Below, piece by piece: positions 63,750 to 64,000 of a stretch of DNA of 64,000 bases (within the stretch, counting starts at the first letter, position 1; each line of letters opens with the position of its first letter). The notes below the pieces were generated by a model, which did no database searches, had not been told where the DNA came from, and saw only the letters and a program-made list of their open reading frames with translations. The stretch is from Cyclobacterium lianum. Its GTDB lineage: Bacteria > Bacteroidota > Bacteroidia > Cytophagales > Cyclobacteriaceae. The position numbers and the translations under genes are program-made. Location of the stretch: positions 124,001-188,000 of the forward strand of contig NZ_FRCY01000009.1 of NCBI RefSeq assembly GCF_900143075.1. The letters are read 5' to 3'.

Positions 63750-64000
63750 TCAAACTAACCATCGGGCGGAATAAGGATCATATTTACATGATTCAGGCTT
63801 TGAATAAATATCTCCATTAAGCACTGCATGTACGCGGCAATCAGAACAAATATATCTAAACTCGCAATCCTTACAGACATGAATGTCATCCTTTTTGACA
63901 TACCAAAGCCGTTTAAATTTAGACGATGGAATTATCTCGCCCAAAAATTTATGATGAATATTACCGAAAATATTACTCATTGAAGGACAGTTTTTTACTT
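63750..64000 (-). CDS. SPASM-domain peptide maturase, grasp-with-spasm type (C-terminal part)
   Basis: Only the C-terminus is in the window; the frame is open through the right edge (reading VKNCPSMSNIFGN, so the ATG at 63980 is internal). SPASM-type cysteines are visible: NCPSM at the edge, VCKDCEFRYICSDCRVH and SCKYDPYSARWL at the end, which match the maturase of the grasp-with-spasm RiPP system. This system pairs a radical SAM/SPASM protein with an ATP-grasp enzyme; the partner should lie beyond 64000. Confidence 0.85.
   Translation of the reverse strand, partial: VKNCPSMSNIFGNIHHKFLGEIIPSSKFKRLWYVKKDDIHVCKDCEFRYICSDCRVHAVLNGDIYSKPESCKYDPYSARWLV

Overview
The window comes from a member of the Bacteroidota, most likely a Cytophagales-type marine or soil bacterium. 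The pointers are a TTTG / TAnnTTTG promoter, a type IX secretion (T9SS) C-terminal sorting domain, an LptD-type outer membrane assembly protein, the rpmB-rpmG-DUF4295-ftsY block, a LysRS with a C-terminal extension, and a GG-leader peptide precursor of the Bacteroidetes kind. I saw no rRNA, tRNA, CRISPR array or complete insertion sequence. The species assignment is inference only.

Layout. 1-9.1 kb: a Tat-exported sugar isomerase-like protein (cut by the window edge), an FtsX/MacB-type permease, a ThuA-domain protein, a WYL regulator divergent from a DinB protein, then proline dehydrogenase and lysyl-tRNA synthetase. 9.4-16.6 kb: the aromatic amino acid operon, in the order Phe/Tyr-rich leader peptide, attenuator, DAHP synthase-chorismate mutase fusion, aroB, aroA, small DUF486 membrane protein, pheA, aminotransferase, tyrA. 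It runs from central metabolism through chorismate to Phe and Tyr, lacking only aroD/aroE/aroK/aroC. 16.6-31 kb: arginine deiminase, LptD, N-acetylmuramoyl-alanine amidase, SirB1-like protein, PPTase, WD40 protein, DivIVA, FolB, an IscA-like protein, Dtd, a double ABC ATPase and a MazG-like protein. 31-40 kb: carbohydrate region with three GH43 enzymes and a 1531-residue secreted beta-helix/malectin protein carrying a T9SS tail. 40.5-50.7 kb: housekeeping (MOSC, dnaK, GroES-like, hemB, HAD, ornithine aminotransferase, ribosomal proteins, ftsY). 50.7-55 kb: secreted or envelope proteins (alpha/beta hydrolase, TlpA-like lipoprotein, CarboxypepD_reg protein).

55-64 kb: a ribosomally synthesised peptide (RiPP) locus, all on the minus strand. 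It holds a GG-leader precursor, a LytTR regulator, a methyltransferase-like remnant, a putative glycosyltransferase with a displaced start, a sulfotransferase N-terminal fragment, a second glycosyltransferase, a LanC-like protein without the usual zinc ligands, an HlyD adaptor, a C39 peptidase-ABC exporter, and at the right edge the C-terminus of a SPASM-domain maturase of the grasp-with-spasm type. The expected order of events is modification of the core by the maturase and tailoring enzymes, cleavage after Gly-Gly by the C39 domain, and export through the ABC/HlyD pair. Three repeats with a 21-bp period upstream of the precursor fit LytTR binding sites.

The two most interesting discoveries are the complete transcription attenuator of the aromatic operon (9408-9590), with a possibly leaderless Phe/Tyr leader peptide, and the LytTR-linked RiPP cluster, in which three genes are out of frame by one A close to their start codons.
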